Origin: a virus
DNA length: 43,952 nucleotides
Strand: one strand, 5' to 3'
Virus record (IMG/VR): IMGVR_UViG_3300021960_000154
Span: 1 to 43,952 of that record
Both the position numbers and the translations under genes were made by a program. The notes under the pieces were generated by a model. That model saw only the letters and a program-made list of their open reading frames with translations. It made no database searches and was not told where the DNA came from. The first letter of the stretch is position 1; every line of letters starts with the position of its first letter. Of this stretch, positions 15,879 through 23,046 are shown piece after piece.

Positions 15879-16133
15879 TTATGCATAAACTGATGGTTCT
15901 AAAGCGGCAAAACCAGCAGCGATTAGCGCTTTAGATGGAGTACCTATTCTGTAATAAGTACCTGATTTGTTTTTGTTGATATAGACACAATGGCCTTCCT
16001 CACGGATTTTATCAACAACCGCTCTAGGCTTAGAGAGGTTAAATTTAGTCTGTGCTTCTTTCCAAGTCACAGACTGGCCTCTTAACAAAGCGTTAAGAAA
16101 CTTAGTGCTATTAGCAAGAGTTTTTCTACCCAT
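15879..16133 (-). CDS. small winged-helix/HTH DNA-binding-type protein
   Basis: The frame opens at an ATG at 16172, but the ATG at 16133 (MGRKTLANSTKFLNALLRG) is preferred: AAAGGA lies upstream, and 16172 falls inside the bS21 gene. This gives 84 residues. VTWKEAQTKFNLSKPRAVVDKIREEGH reads as helix-turn-helix with a recognition helix, and CVYINKNKSGTYYRI as the beta wing. It may regulate transcription or RNA; small proteins of this kind occur in marine T4-like phages. It is the last gene of the P4 operon, before the hairpin-rich spacer. Confidence 0.75.
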   Translation of the reverse strand: MGRKTLANSTKFLNALLRGQSVTWKEAQTKFNLSKPRAVVDKIREEGHCVYINKNKSGTYYRIGTPSKALIAAGFAALEPSVYA

Positions 16134-16158
16134 AATATAAGGTCCTTTCTTTATTTGG

Positions 16159-16368
16159 TTAGTTGTCATCAAGTCGCTCTTGTAGGCGTCTTAATTTGTT
16201 TACACGCTTGATTGATTCTTTTTTCAAGCGTTGTCTTTTTAACGAAGGCTTTTCATAATATTGCCTTTGTTTTAATTCTTTTAACAAGCCATCTTTCATA
16301 ACTTTCTTTTTTAATTGTCTCATGGCTTTATCTACATTGTTGTTTCTAACTTTAACTTCCAATACCAT
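16159..16368 (-). CDS. rpsU: ribosomal protein bS21
   Basis: A protein of 69 residues, the usual bS21 length. MVLEVKVRNNNVDKAMRQLK aligns with the bS21 N-terminus (V-x-V-x-x-x-x-x-x-x-A-x-R-x-x-K), followed by QRQYYEKPSLKRQRLKKESI and a very basic C-terminus. bS21 sits on the 30S platform near the anti-Shine-Dalgarno and affects initiation. Phage-borne bS21 is known in marine phages and is thought to replace or compete with host bS21. It begins one base after the nuclease-like gene, and GGAG is 10 bases upstream of the ATG. It is expressed from promoter P4. Confidence 0.93.
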   Translation of the reverse strand: MVLEVKVRNNNVDKAMRQLKKKVMKDGLLKELKQRQYYEKPSLKRQRLKKESIKRVNKLRRLQERLDDN

Positions 16369-16369
16369 T

Positions 16370-16933
16370 TTATATTTTCTCCGGTATGTAATCTACTGAT
16401 AAATCATAACCACCGTATGGATTTTCATTCATAGTAACTTTTTTTACACTAGGTTGTTTTTCAAAATATTCTTTCATTGCTTCCTCGCCTAGTGTTCCTT
16501 TTTTAATCATTGTGTTTTTATCAAAATACTTTTTAGTTTTGTAATGTTTATTTTCCCAATTAGTATTACCTAAATGTCTAAATCTTTTTTTCCACACATC
16601 AGATAAAGTACCCACTCTTTTTATCCATGGTAAATTTTGAGGTATGTTATACCATATACCATCTTTAGATTCTTTTACATTATCAGGATTTGTATAATAT
16701 TTTTTACCATCTTTAGTTAACCAGTCATATATTTTTTTTGCAGGTGCTCTTATTATCTCACCTTCTCTAATATGACCAATTGTAGGTTTAACTTTGTAAT
16801 CACCTGTACCTATAAAGTAAACCCAATCTTTATTTAACAAATTATCAATCTGTGATTCTCTTTGAGGAAAACTTACTATGTATTTTGAATACATAAGTGT
16901 TTGAGTTTTAACCTCTACTCTTATAGTCTTCAT
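16370..16933 (-). CDS. nuclease-like protein with circularly permuted PD-(D/E)XK-type motifs
   Basis: The frame extends to an ATG at 17020 (216 residues, with AAGGA 7 bases upstream, inside cobS). The ATG at 16933 (187 residues) begins after a strong hairpin and is given here; both are possible. Numbering from 17020, E36-V-K38 (RVEVKT) looks like the ExK half of the PD-(D/E)XK core, while GTLGEEAMKEYF (175-186) and GGYDLSVDY with D206 look like its usual N-terminal half. They occur in reversed order, at opposite ends. The middle (WVYFIGTGDYKVK; DVWKKRFRHLG) is unrecognised. Nuclease function is an inference. Confidence 0.6.
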   Translation of the reverse strand: MKTIRVEVKTQTLMYSKYIVSFPQRESQIDNLLNKDWVYFIGTGDYKVKPTIGHIREGEIIRAPAKKIYDWLTKDGKKYYTNPDNVKESKDGIWYNIPQNLPWIKRVGTLSDVWKKRFRHLGNTNWENKHYKTKKYFDKNTMIKKGTLGEEAMKEYFEKQPSVKKVTMNENPYGGYDLSVDYIPEKI

Positions 16934-16937
16934 AGAA

Positions 16938-16957
16938 GGTGGGGATTTCTCCCCACC
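16938..16957 (-). other. GC-rich stem-loop before the nuclease-like gene
   Basis: A perfect 7-bp stem GGTGGGG/CCCCACC with a 6-base loop, 4 bases before the ATG at 16933 and 28 bases after the cobS stop. There is no U-run. It would block ribosome access to that ATG or act as a processing site; if translation begins at 17020 it is internal to the gene. Confidence 0.55.
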
Positions 16958-16985
16958 CACGAGGTCTACATTATGAACGATAGAT

Positions 16986-18158
16986 TTAAGCAAGGTCGCC
17001 CTCACTTTCCTCACTATCATTGGAAGGTCCTTGATTTAATTCGCTAATATCGACACCACTGTCAATCTTAGTGTATAGATCAAGGAAACTGTTTTTTGTG
17101 TCTTCGTCAAAACGATTTACACAAACCTCAACCGCTTTAAGTTTGTTCTTAAAGATGGCAAAAGCATTAACGATATGAACCAATCGTCTAGTGGCGATGA
17201 TCTCATCTATACCACCATCGAAGAAAGTCTTACGAATAACCTCTGCCCACTTAACTAGGTTAGTAGTGTATTGAGTATCTTTAAGACCATAATGGCTCAT
17301 TACATTGTCTAAGATTTTTGTTTCAATCTTAGCAGAAGGATATGCCTGTTCAAAAGTCACAGGAAATCTTTCTAGAAATGCCTCGTTAAGAATGTTGGTA
17401 CCAATGAATCTACCGTCATCAGAACCTTTACCCTTAGTATTGGCGGTTGCGAAAATTTGAAACCCGTCTTTAGGTTCAACAAACTGACCTATCTTTTTAA
17501 GAAAGATACCATTACCTTCTAAGATTGGTTGTAAACACATAATCTTATTTGAGGCAAGGTCAATTTCGTCTAACAATAACACGGCACCTTTTTTCATTGC
17601 ATTGATAACAGGACCGTCATGCCAGACAGTTTCACCGTCTTGTAATCTGAAACCACCAAGTAAATCGTCTTCGTCAGTTTCGATTGTAATATTAACCCTA
17701 ATCATTTCTCTAGAGAGTTCGGCACATGCCTGTTGAACACCAAGAGTTTTACCATTACCAGATAGACCAGTAATGAATGTAGGATAAAAGATACCAGACT
17801 TAACAATGTTTTTGATATCTTTGTAATTACCAAAAGGCACAAAGGTGTCTTCTTTGTTAGGCACCAAGTTCTCAGTGGCACTTTCAGTAGTTTGAATTTG
17901 TTTAGAGATTTTTTGTTTAACCTCTGGTAGTGAAATTTCTTGTTTCACATTCTTAGAAGGATTTACAATACCATTCACAGGCAATTTGTAAAGACCTCTA
18001 GATAATCTAAACTGAGGATTTTTGACTAACCACGCAGGTGCGTTTGGAATACCTAACGCAAGAGTGACCTCTCTAATCTGTTGTCTAGTTACCGTGTCGG
18101 TACCAAATTTATCATGTATGGCTTTTACATAATTAATTTGTTTTTCATTTAGTTTCAT
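16986..18158 (-). CDS. cobS: MoxR/CobS-type AAA+ ATPase
   Basis: A protein of 390 residues. The AAA+ core has Walker A GLSGNGKT, the MoxR/CobS pre-sensor stretch DEDDLLGGFRL, Walker B AVLLLDEIDLAS, sensor 1 FQIFATANTKG and an arginine-finger region NEAFLERFPVTFE. The first ~75 residues resemble the small N-terminal domain of CobS. T4-like cyanophages carry a protein called CobS of this type. In bacteria CobS with CobT inserts cobalt, but MoxR-type ATPases generally work with VWA proteins, and the upstream gene here is one. I favour a MoxR-VWA remodelling pair over vitamin B12 synthesis. AAGAAAGG lies upstream of the ATG, with a 21-base leader from P4. Confidence 0.9.
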   Translation of the reverse strand: MKLNEKQINYVKAIHDKFGTDTVTRQQIREVTLALGIPNAPAWLVKNPQFRLSRGLYKLPVNGIVNPSKNVKQEISLPEVKQKISKQIQTTESATENLVPNKEDTFVPFGNYKDIKNIVKSGIFYPTFITGLSGNGKTLGVQQACAELSREMIRVNITIETDEDDLLGGFRLQDGETVWHDGPVINAMKKGAVLLLDEIDLASNKIMCLQPILEGNGIFLKKIGQFVEPKDGFQIFATANTKGKGSDDGRFIGTNILNEAFLERFPVTFEQAYPSAKIETKILDNVMSHYGLKDTQYTTNLVKWAEVIRKTFFDGGIDEIIATRRLVHIVNAFAIFKNKLKAVEVCVNRFDEDTKNSFLDLYTKIDSGVDISELNQGPSNDSEESEGDLA

Positions 18159-18185
18159 AATATAGCCTTTCTTAATTATAGTTCC

Positions 18186-18214
18186 ATGCTATCAGGTCTT
18201 AACCCAAAAGTCAA
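18186..18214 (-). promoter_or_regulatory. early promoter P4 (cobS operon), CCTGA family
   Basis: Minus-strand TTGACT at 18209-18214, 17-base spacer ending in CCTGA, TAGCAT at 18186-18191. Unlike most of the family it leaves a leader of about 21 bases containing AAGAAAGG. It drives cobS, the nuclease-like gene, bS21 and the winged-helix gene. Confidence 0.8.
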
Positions 18215-18259
18215 GGGAATATTTAATTTTTTTTGGTAGGTGCGACAATATTGACCAAC

Positions 18260-18277
18260 TGTTGCAAAAATGCAACA
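18260..18277 (-). terminator. weak hairpin behind the VWA gene
   Basis: A perfect 7-bp stem TGTTGCA/TGCAACA with a 4-base loop, 24 bases after the VWA gene stop and before P4. No U-run follows on the minus strand. It may terminate or stabilise the VWA transcript; weak evidence. Confidence 0.35.
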
Positions 18278-18300
18278 CTTTTGTTCGTATTTTGTTCTCA

Positions 18301-20568
18301 TTACGCAACCCTCTCAATAAATTTGTTTAAGAATATTCTAGACATTTTCTGTTGTTTAAAACCTTTAGAGAATATCTGTTTCATTTTACTTGCCGACATA
18401 TCTGAAGTAATAACTGCCTCTTGACCTTGTATTCTCAGATTAGTTCTAGGCATTACAAATAATTCGTCATAACCAATATTCTGTTGTATCCAAACTTTGT
18501 TTTTTCTGATTTCTGCTTTCGCATCATCATATGCTTGATAACTTTGTTTGTTAGTAAAGTGGTTAATATCCCAATAGTTTAATTTTTTACCTGCGATATA
18601 ATAACCAATCACAGTAGAACCTGTTTTCATTTTAAAGTATTCTAAAAAATGTTTGTGATAAGCGTGGAAATGAGTTTCTTTATGACCACCGTATTTGAAA
18701 GTATGAGTACCGTCTTTGATATTAATATCATACTGGTAAGTTTCTTTACCAACAATTTTACCATCAGTATCTTGAATAGTCATCTTACCAGAAGTATGAC
18801 CAGAGCCATCTGTTAAAAAGATAGTATTCATTTTTTGAATTTTGTGTTTTGATTGAAATTCATTTACTACATTGATTGCTTGATAGATTGCACTATCGAG
18901 TGGTGTGCCACCAAGTCTTAATGAGTGAGGACATTCAAATCTATCAGCAAATGGATCATAAGTACCATCGTTATATTCTTTTCTAGACATAGCATATGGC
19001 ATGTAAGATTTAGCGATACCAAATAGATTTGCCATTGCCTCATTATATTTAACTGTCTTCATATCTGAATTTACAAAGTTTAATAATGATACATCTTCTA
19101 ATATCAATTGACCTTCTTGATCATAATGATAAGGATATCTTTCATAATAGTTTCTAACTTCCCAACGATTGTATTGTTCTTTTTTGTTTGGTGTAAAGTT
19201 TGATCTGTTGTGATCTGAGAAAGCATAAACAGAGAATGGTATGTTTACTGCTTTACAGAACATTACTAGGTTCATAGTCTGAACGATAGTGTCATACATC
19301 TTGTCACCCATAGAACCAGACCAGTCAATGATCATAACCATACCGTGATTTTTTGCACCAGGTTCGATATTCATTCTGGCAAATATATCATCATTGTATT
19401 TGTAAGAGTGTAAAGCATTGGTATTAATTACACCAGTTCTAGCAGTTCTAGTCTTGATATAATTGTCTGCGGCTTTTCGCATCTCAAACTCTTTGACCAT
19501 AAGATTTACAGTTCTCATTTGTTCTTGTTTGAATTGTTTAAACTCTTGTAATCTTTTTTCAAGAGGATAAGAAGTATTTGCTTGATCAATCTTTAGTTTT
19601 AAATGTTCATAAGGAACAACAGCACTTTTACATTTAGGTAATGTCAAATAGATTTGTTCTTTTGTTTTTTCATCTACTTTGGCAATAGATTTCTTTTGTT
19701 GTTCTAATGCTTCGTCAGTAATTGAGATATTACCTTTTGGTTTGTAACCACCTTCACCACTACCTAATGATTTTTGTTTTGCTGCGTGTTCTTGTTTTTC
19801 TTGATCGCCTTCTTCTTGTGAGGCACCCATTGTTTCGTTTTCATCTTCTGATTTATCATTATCAGATTCAGAAGAAGAAGAATTTTGTTGTTCTGGTTCT
19901 TGTTGTTCGTCTTGACCTTCTTGTGATTGTGATTGTTCTTCGTCTTCTCCCTCAACCAAATCACTAGACATATCATTTAATTGTGACTGCATTTCTTCTT
20001 GTTGTTCTTCGTCAAATTCTTCGTTTTCAGAATATGCATAAATGTCTTTTGTTAACTTAACTACATCAGACCAAGTGTTAAGATTATTTGATCTGGTAAT
20101 AAATTCTTGTTCTTGTTCGTTAAATTCTATTTGTTGAGTAGTGCCTGATTTAGAAAAGATATTAAGTCTATCAATAAATCGTAAACCATTAACATCTTTT
20201 TCTTTGATCATAAAGAAATCTTTTTCTACTAATTCATTGTAACCATTGAAATAAGATTTTCTTAAACCAGGATATTTGTTTTTCATTTTCTTATCAATAC
20301 GAATGTCTTCAACAACATTAAAATAAGAATGTGGAATTTTATATTTCTTACTATCGAAATTTTGTGGAGTATATAATGCGTGACCTACTTCGTGACCAAC
20401 TAATAAATCATATAAGTCATTTGACATTTCTTCCCATATTGGAAGACATAATGTTCTAGTCTTAGGAATGAAATATGCTGTCTGTACTTTTTGATGAATA
20501 ACATTAATGTTTTCAGTCGCAAGTAGTTTAGCAAGATTTGATTTTTGTGTTTTTGATATTTTGTTCAT
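18301..20568 (-). CDS. zincin-VWA protein (CobT-like), partner of the CobS/MoxR-type ATPase
   Basis: A protein of 755 residues in three parts. The N-terminus has H59-E60-V-G-H63 and downstream E87 (NVVEDIRID), the ligands of a gluzincin-type metallopeptidase. Residues ~183-265 are a low-complexity Glu/Gln/Ser linker. The C-terminus is a von Willebrand A domain with complete MIDAS: D415-W-S417-G-S419, T555 (GGTPLDSA) and D587 (TDGSG). CobT has the acidic linker and VWA part; the intact HExxH adds likely proteolytic activity. Its own promoter P5 lies 6 bases from the predicted start to the ATG, and the ATPase gene follows under P4. Expected role: substrate remodelling or cleavage with the ATPase; target unknown. 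Confidence 0.88.
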   Translation of the reverse strand: MNKISKTQKSNLAKLLATENINVIHQKVQTAYFIPKTRTLCLPIWEEMSNDLYDLLVGHEVGHALYTPQNFDSKKYKIPHSYFNVVEDIRIDKKMKNKYPGLRKSYFNGYNELVEKDFFMIKEKDVNGLRFIDRLNIFSKSGTTQQIEFNEQEQEFITRSNNLNTWSDVVKLTKDIYAYSENEEFDEEQQEEMQSQLNDMSSDLVEGEDEEQSQSQEGQDEQQEPEQQNSSSSESDNDKSEDENETMGASQEEGDQEKQEHAAKQKSLGSGEGGYKPKGNISITDEALEQQKKSIAKVDEKTKEQIYLTLPKCKSAVVPYEHLKLKIDQANTSYPLEKRLQEFKQFKQEQMRTVNLMVKEFEMRKAADNYIKTRTARTGVINTNALHSYKYNDDIFARMNIEPGAKNHGMVMIIDWSGSMGDKMYDTIVQTMNLVMFCKAVNIPFSVYAFSDHNRSNFTPNKKEQYNRWEVRNYYERYPYHYDQEGQLILEDVSLLNFVNSDMKTVKYNEAMANLFGIAKSYMPYAMSRKEYNDGTYDPFADRFECPHSLRLGGTPLDSAIYQAINVVNEFQSKHKIQKMNTIFLTDGSGHTSGKMTIQDTDGKIVGKETYQYDINIKDGTHTFKYGGHKETHFHAYHKHFLEYFKMKTGSTVIGYYIAGKKLNYWDINHFTNKQSYQAYDDAKAEIRKNKVWIQQNIGYDELFVMPRTNLRIQGQEAVITSDMSASKMKQIFSKGFKQQKMSRIFLNKFIERVA

Positions 20569-20580
20569 AATATACTGCTT

Positions 20581-20609
20581 ATGCTATCAGGTCTTGATCT
20601 ATTTGTCAA
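20581..20609 (-). promoter_or_regulatory. early promoter P5 (zincin-VWA gene), CCTGA family
   Basis: Minus-strand TTGACA at 20604-20609, 17-base spacer ending in CCTGA, TAGCAT at 20581-20586. Twelve bases separate the -10 box from the ATG at 20568, so the leader is only about 6 bases, too short for a Shine-Dalgarno. Confidence 0.82.
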
Positions 20610-20615
20610 GGACAA

Positions 20616-20667
20616 AAAACTCTTATTTTTCAAGGGTTTAAGCAGGGTGCGACAATCCGCACACCCC
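20616..20667 (-). terminator. probable terminator of the DNA-modification operon
   Basis: Directly behind the CmoA-like gene the minus strand has a GC hairpin (GTGCG/CGCAC core at 20647-20651 and 20658-20662, flanked by G-C pairs with one bulge). A weaker imperfect hairpin with a run of six T at about 20616-20621 follows. Together they plausibly separate this operon from P5. Confidence 0.5.
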
Positions 20668-21374
20668 TATTTTATCGCAATAACCCCATAAAAATTGAAG
20701 TTTTGCCAGAAAACATGTAAATCCTTGAAACCTGCGTCTTCACACATTTTAAACATTTCTGTTTTTGTGTTTGGTTTCATCATATGTCGTAATTGGACCT
20801 CTTTGTCTAAAATCTCTGTATCTGTAAAATGTTGTCTTTTATAATCATAATACATAAAAGTCATCATATCTTGAATTTTAGGATTACAACTAAAACTTTT
20901 TTCTGAGAAGATAAACGCACCACCATCATTCAAACCTTGATAAATTTTCCAGATTGTTCCTGCTCGATCTTTAGGTGGCATAAATTGTAATGTAAATAAA
21001 GAAGTCACTAAACTAGCATTTTCTATATCACATTGTCTAATGTCTTCCATTTTATAATAAAGATTATTCCATTCTGATGATACCAGATCCTCTGCGTGAC
21101 CATCAGCAAAATCTGATTCTATCTCTATACCAACATAAGTGGCATATGGCACATGTTCATTATTTTGTTTGATCATTGCCTTAAGCATTTTACCAGAACT
21201 ACAACCTAGATCAACAACATTGGTATGATCTTCAACAAAATACTTAGACATGCTTACGACATCATGCCAGAGATTATTATAACCTCTTACTGATTTTTCT
21301 ATGTGGTTATCAAAACCTTCGCCTGCTGTTGCAAATGTAAATTTCGTCATACTGCCTTTCCCCAATACTGACAT
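20667..21374 (-). CDS. CmoA-like SAM-dependent enzyme (candidate carboxy-SAM synthase)
   Basis: A protein of 235 residues. VVDLGCSSG is SAM motif I. From DIENASLVTSLFTLQF through KIYQGLNDGGAFIFSEK to YYDYKR and FWQNFNF it parallels E. coli CmoA segment by segment, as recalled (ENASMVVLNFTLQF, KIYQGLNPGGALVLSEK, HHDFKR, WFQCFNF). CmoA makes carboxy-SAM from SAM and prephenate. By my gap-free recall alignment, E. coli Arg199, implicated in holding the carboxylate, aligns with Glu (DKEVQLR), so activity needs testing. It is last in the operon C5 transferase, PP-loop, PP-loop, CmoA-like, overlapping the preceding gene by 28 bases. Confidence 0.85.
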   Translation of the reverse strand: MSVLGKGSMTKFTFATAGEGFDNHIEKSVRGYNNLWHDVVSMSKYFVEDHTNVVDLGCSSGKMLKAMIKQNNEHVPYATYVGIEIESDFADGHAEDLVSSEWNNLYYKMEDIRQCDIENASLVTSLFTLQFMPPKDRAGTIWKIYQGLNDGGAFIFSEKSFSCNPKIQDMMTFMYYDYKRQHFTDTEILDKEVQLRHMMKPNTKTEMFKMCEDAGFKDLHVFWQNFNFYGVIAIK

Positions 21375-22147
21375 ATTCCTGCTACGGACTTATATCTGTT
21401 ATTTGGATTTATTCTACTATTATTTAGCAATGTTTCAAATCGCTTGTCTATTCCTGCACCTAATTGTAAATTAATATGTTTCTTGAAATTAAACTTCTTA
21501 AATTCAATAAAGTCATTTACGACATGATGCTTCTGGAATGGTTCATTCAACTCATACCAATTCTTACTGTAAAAGAAATCTCTTACTGCTTTCGATAGAT
21601 ATGGTGTAATAAATTTTTTATTGTGTTTATCTGCAACACCTTTGTGCCATAGATAACCAGCAGACTTATCTGGTAAAAAATAATCATTTCTAAATTCATC
21701 AAACTTTTCTTTTGTCTTGCCTTTTGTGTAATGTAGTATTGCTCTTTTTGATATACCATAATAACCATCAGCTGCCCAACCACTCAATACATCATTTTGT
21801 TTTATCTCTGGATACAAATACATAAATGGAAATACACACTCAAAATGTGTTTTCTTTTTACAGTTATAATCTTTTGCTAATCTAAAAAAGTCTTCTTCTA
21901 AATTATTCGTTGGTACCACTTTCAATGTAAATGGCCACTTAAATATTTGTGCCACCTCAGCAGCCTTATCACTATCATAACTAGAATTTGTATCTAAACA
22001 AAAAGAATAGGCATGAACTTTCTTTCCTAACTCGTGTGCTGCAAAAGCAACACTTAAACTATCTACACCACCAGATAGTAATACAGCAACTTCATCTTCT
22101 TTTGATTGTGCTTCGATAACTCTTTTTAGTATTTGTCTAATCACCAT
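21347..22147 (-). CDS. stand-alone asparagine-synthase-type PP-loop ATPase, second copy
   Basis: A protein of 266 residues. Residues 25-30 (SGGVDS) are the PP-loop that binds ATP pyrophosphate in N-type ATPases. LSGWAADGYYG fits a degenerate form of the GxGADExFGG motif of AsnB, and FITPYLSKAVRDFF its downstream helix. It lacks the N-terminal glutaminase domain of AsnB, so ammonia or an amine must come from elsewhere. The family adenylates a carboxylate and transfers nitrogen to it. It shares one base with the neighbouring PP-loop gene and overlaps the CmoA-like gene. The proposed role is amidating a carboxylate on modified DNA; QueC/TilS-type chemistry is the alternative. Confidence 0.8.
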   Translation of the reverse strand: MVIRQILKRVIEAQSKEDEVAVLLSGGVDSLSVAFAAHELGKKVHAYSFCLDTNSSYDSDKAAEVAQIFKWPFTLKVVPTNNLEEDFFRLAKDYNCKKKTHFECVFPFMYLYPEIKQNDVLSGWAADGYYGISKRAILHYTKGKTKEKFDEFRNDYFLPDKSAGYLWHKGVADKHNKKFITPYLSKAVRDFFYSKNWYELNEPFQKHHVVNDFIEFKKFNFKKHINLQLGAGIDKRFETLLNNSRINPNNRYKSVAGICQYWGKAV

Positions 22148-23040
22148 TAAAACCCTGGAAGTGTTGCTCCACTATTAACTAATTTTTTAACTGCGGCATT
22201 GCGTGAATTTGCACCAGTCATTAACATTAATTTTTCTTCCACAACTTCAAATATTCCTGTGCCGTATTCCATTACTGTTCTTTTTACTTTGTTTGGTTCA
22301 TAACCCATGTATTTTATTACTTCTTTTGGAAAAGTTTTTTTATGTGGTTCTGCATAACTATAATGTAAATCATTAACCCACCTTAATATATCTGGATTTT
22401 TAAAAGCCATAATTGGGTTTGCACCAAGTTCATTAGCAACTTCTAAAAACAAATGTCCTGAACCTTTTTTTGCACCTTTTGATTGTATTGCCTCTGCGTA
22501 ATAATTTTGTTTAAGAATTGTTTTAGCAGTATCTTTATCTACATTATGTTCTTTCATTGCTTGAGGTGTTAATCTATACATAAAGGTTTGTAGAGAACCT
22601 AGCAGTGTATCTGCACCATCGCCTTGAATTAAATCAACACCTTTAACATCAATTTTTTCAAGACACAATTTAAATGTTAAATAATATACTACATTAAATA
22701 GTGTTGTGATACTTTGATGTCCTTTAATTAAATGTAAGTTATCCATTACTTCTTCTAATGTGGTCAAAACAAGTTTATTATTAATACCTAATTTTTCTGC
22801 TGTGTCTTGTGACACTTTAACATCATGAGTATCCTTAACTACACCTACTGTAATTGAATCTTTTAAACCAAAATATTTTTTTGCTATACAACCCAACAAC
22901 ATTGAATCAACTCCACCTGATAACATTAAGACAGGAGGTTTGTTTTTAAATTTTCTATCTCGATTAATAATAAATTTCAAATCATTAATCAACTTTATGG
23001 CACCTTCTTCGTAAGTATCAAATTTAATTATTTCTCTCAT
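22147..23040 (-). CDS. stand-alone asparagine-synthase-type PP-loop ATPase, first copy
   Basis: A protein of 297 residues with the PP-loop at 41-46 (SGGVDS) and G140-D-G-A-D144 (LIQGDGADTLLGS), the GxGADE-type motif of AsnB synthase domains. KRTVMEYGTG near the C-terminus fits the late AsnB region. There is no glutaminase domain. It is distinct from the second copy, and the two may form a heterodimer or act in sequence. It begins 6 bases after the C5 transferase gene ends and shares a base with the next gene, so all belong to one unit. The substrate is not readable from sequence; the neighbours suggest a carboxylate introduced into DNA. Confidence 0.8.
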   Translation of the reverse strand: MREIIKFDTYEEGAIKLINDLKFIINRDRKFKNKPPVLMLSGGVDSMLLGCIAKKYFGLKDSITVGVVKDTHDVKVSQDTAEKLGINNKLVLTTLEEVMDNLHLIKGHQSITTLFNVVYYLTFKLCLEKIDVKGVDLIQGDGADTLLGSLQTFMYRLTPQAMKEHNVDKDTAKTILKQNYYAEAIQSKGAKKGSGHLFLEVANELGANPIMAFKNPDILRWVNDLHYSYAEPHKKTFPKEVIKYMGYEPNKVKRTVMEYGTGIFEVVEEKLMLMTGANSRNAAVKKLVNSGATLPGF

Positions 23041-23046
23041 TTTGTT

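Noticed and set aside
16134-16172. Longer start for the winged-helix gene
   Set aside because: The ATG at 16172 lies in the bS21 gene; the ATG at 16133 has AAAGGA upstream and gives the conserved-looking MGRK start.
16681-16700. Another TATCAGG-like promoter element inside the nuclease-like gene
   Set aside because: No TTGAC box at the required 17-base distance.
16986-18158. True cobalamin-biosynthesis role for the CobS-like ATPase
   Set aside because: No other cobalamin gene is in the window and the partner carries a peptidase site; MoxR-VWA pairing explains the data better. The cobS symbol is kept only as the name customary in phages.
19722-19976. Open frames on both strands in the low-complexity linker of the VWA gene
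   Set aside because: Produced by the Glu/Gln/Ser-rich repeats of the real gene read in other frames.
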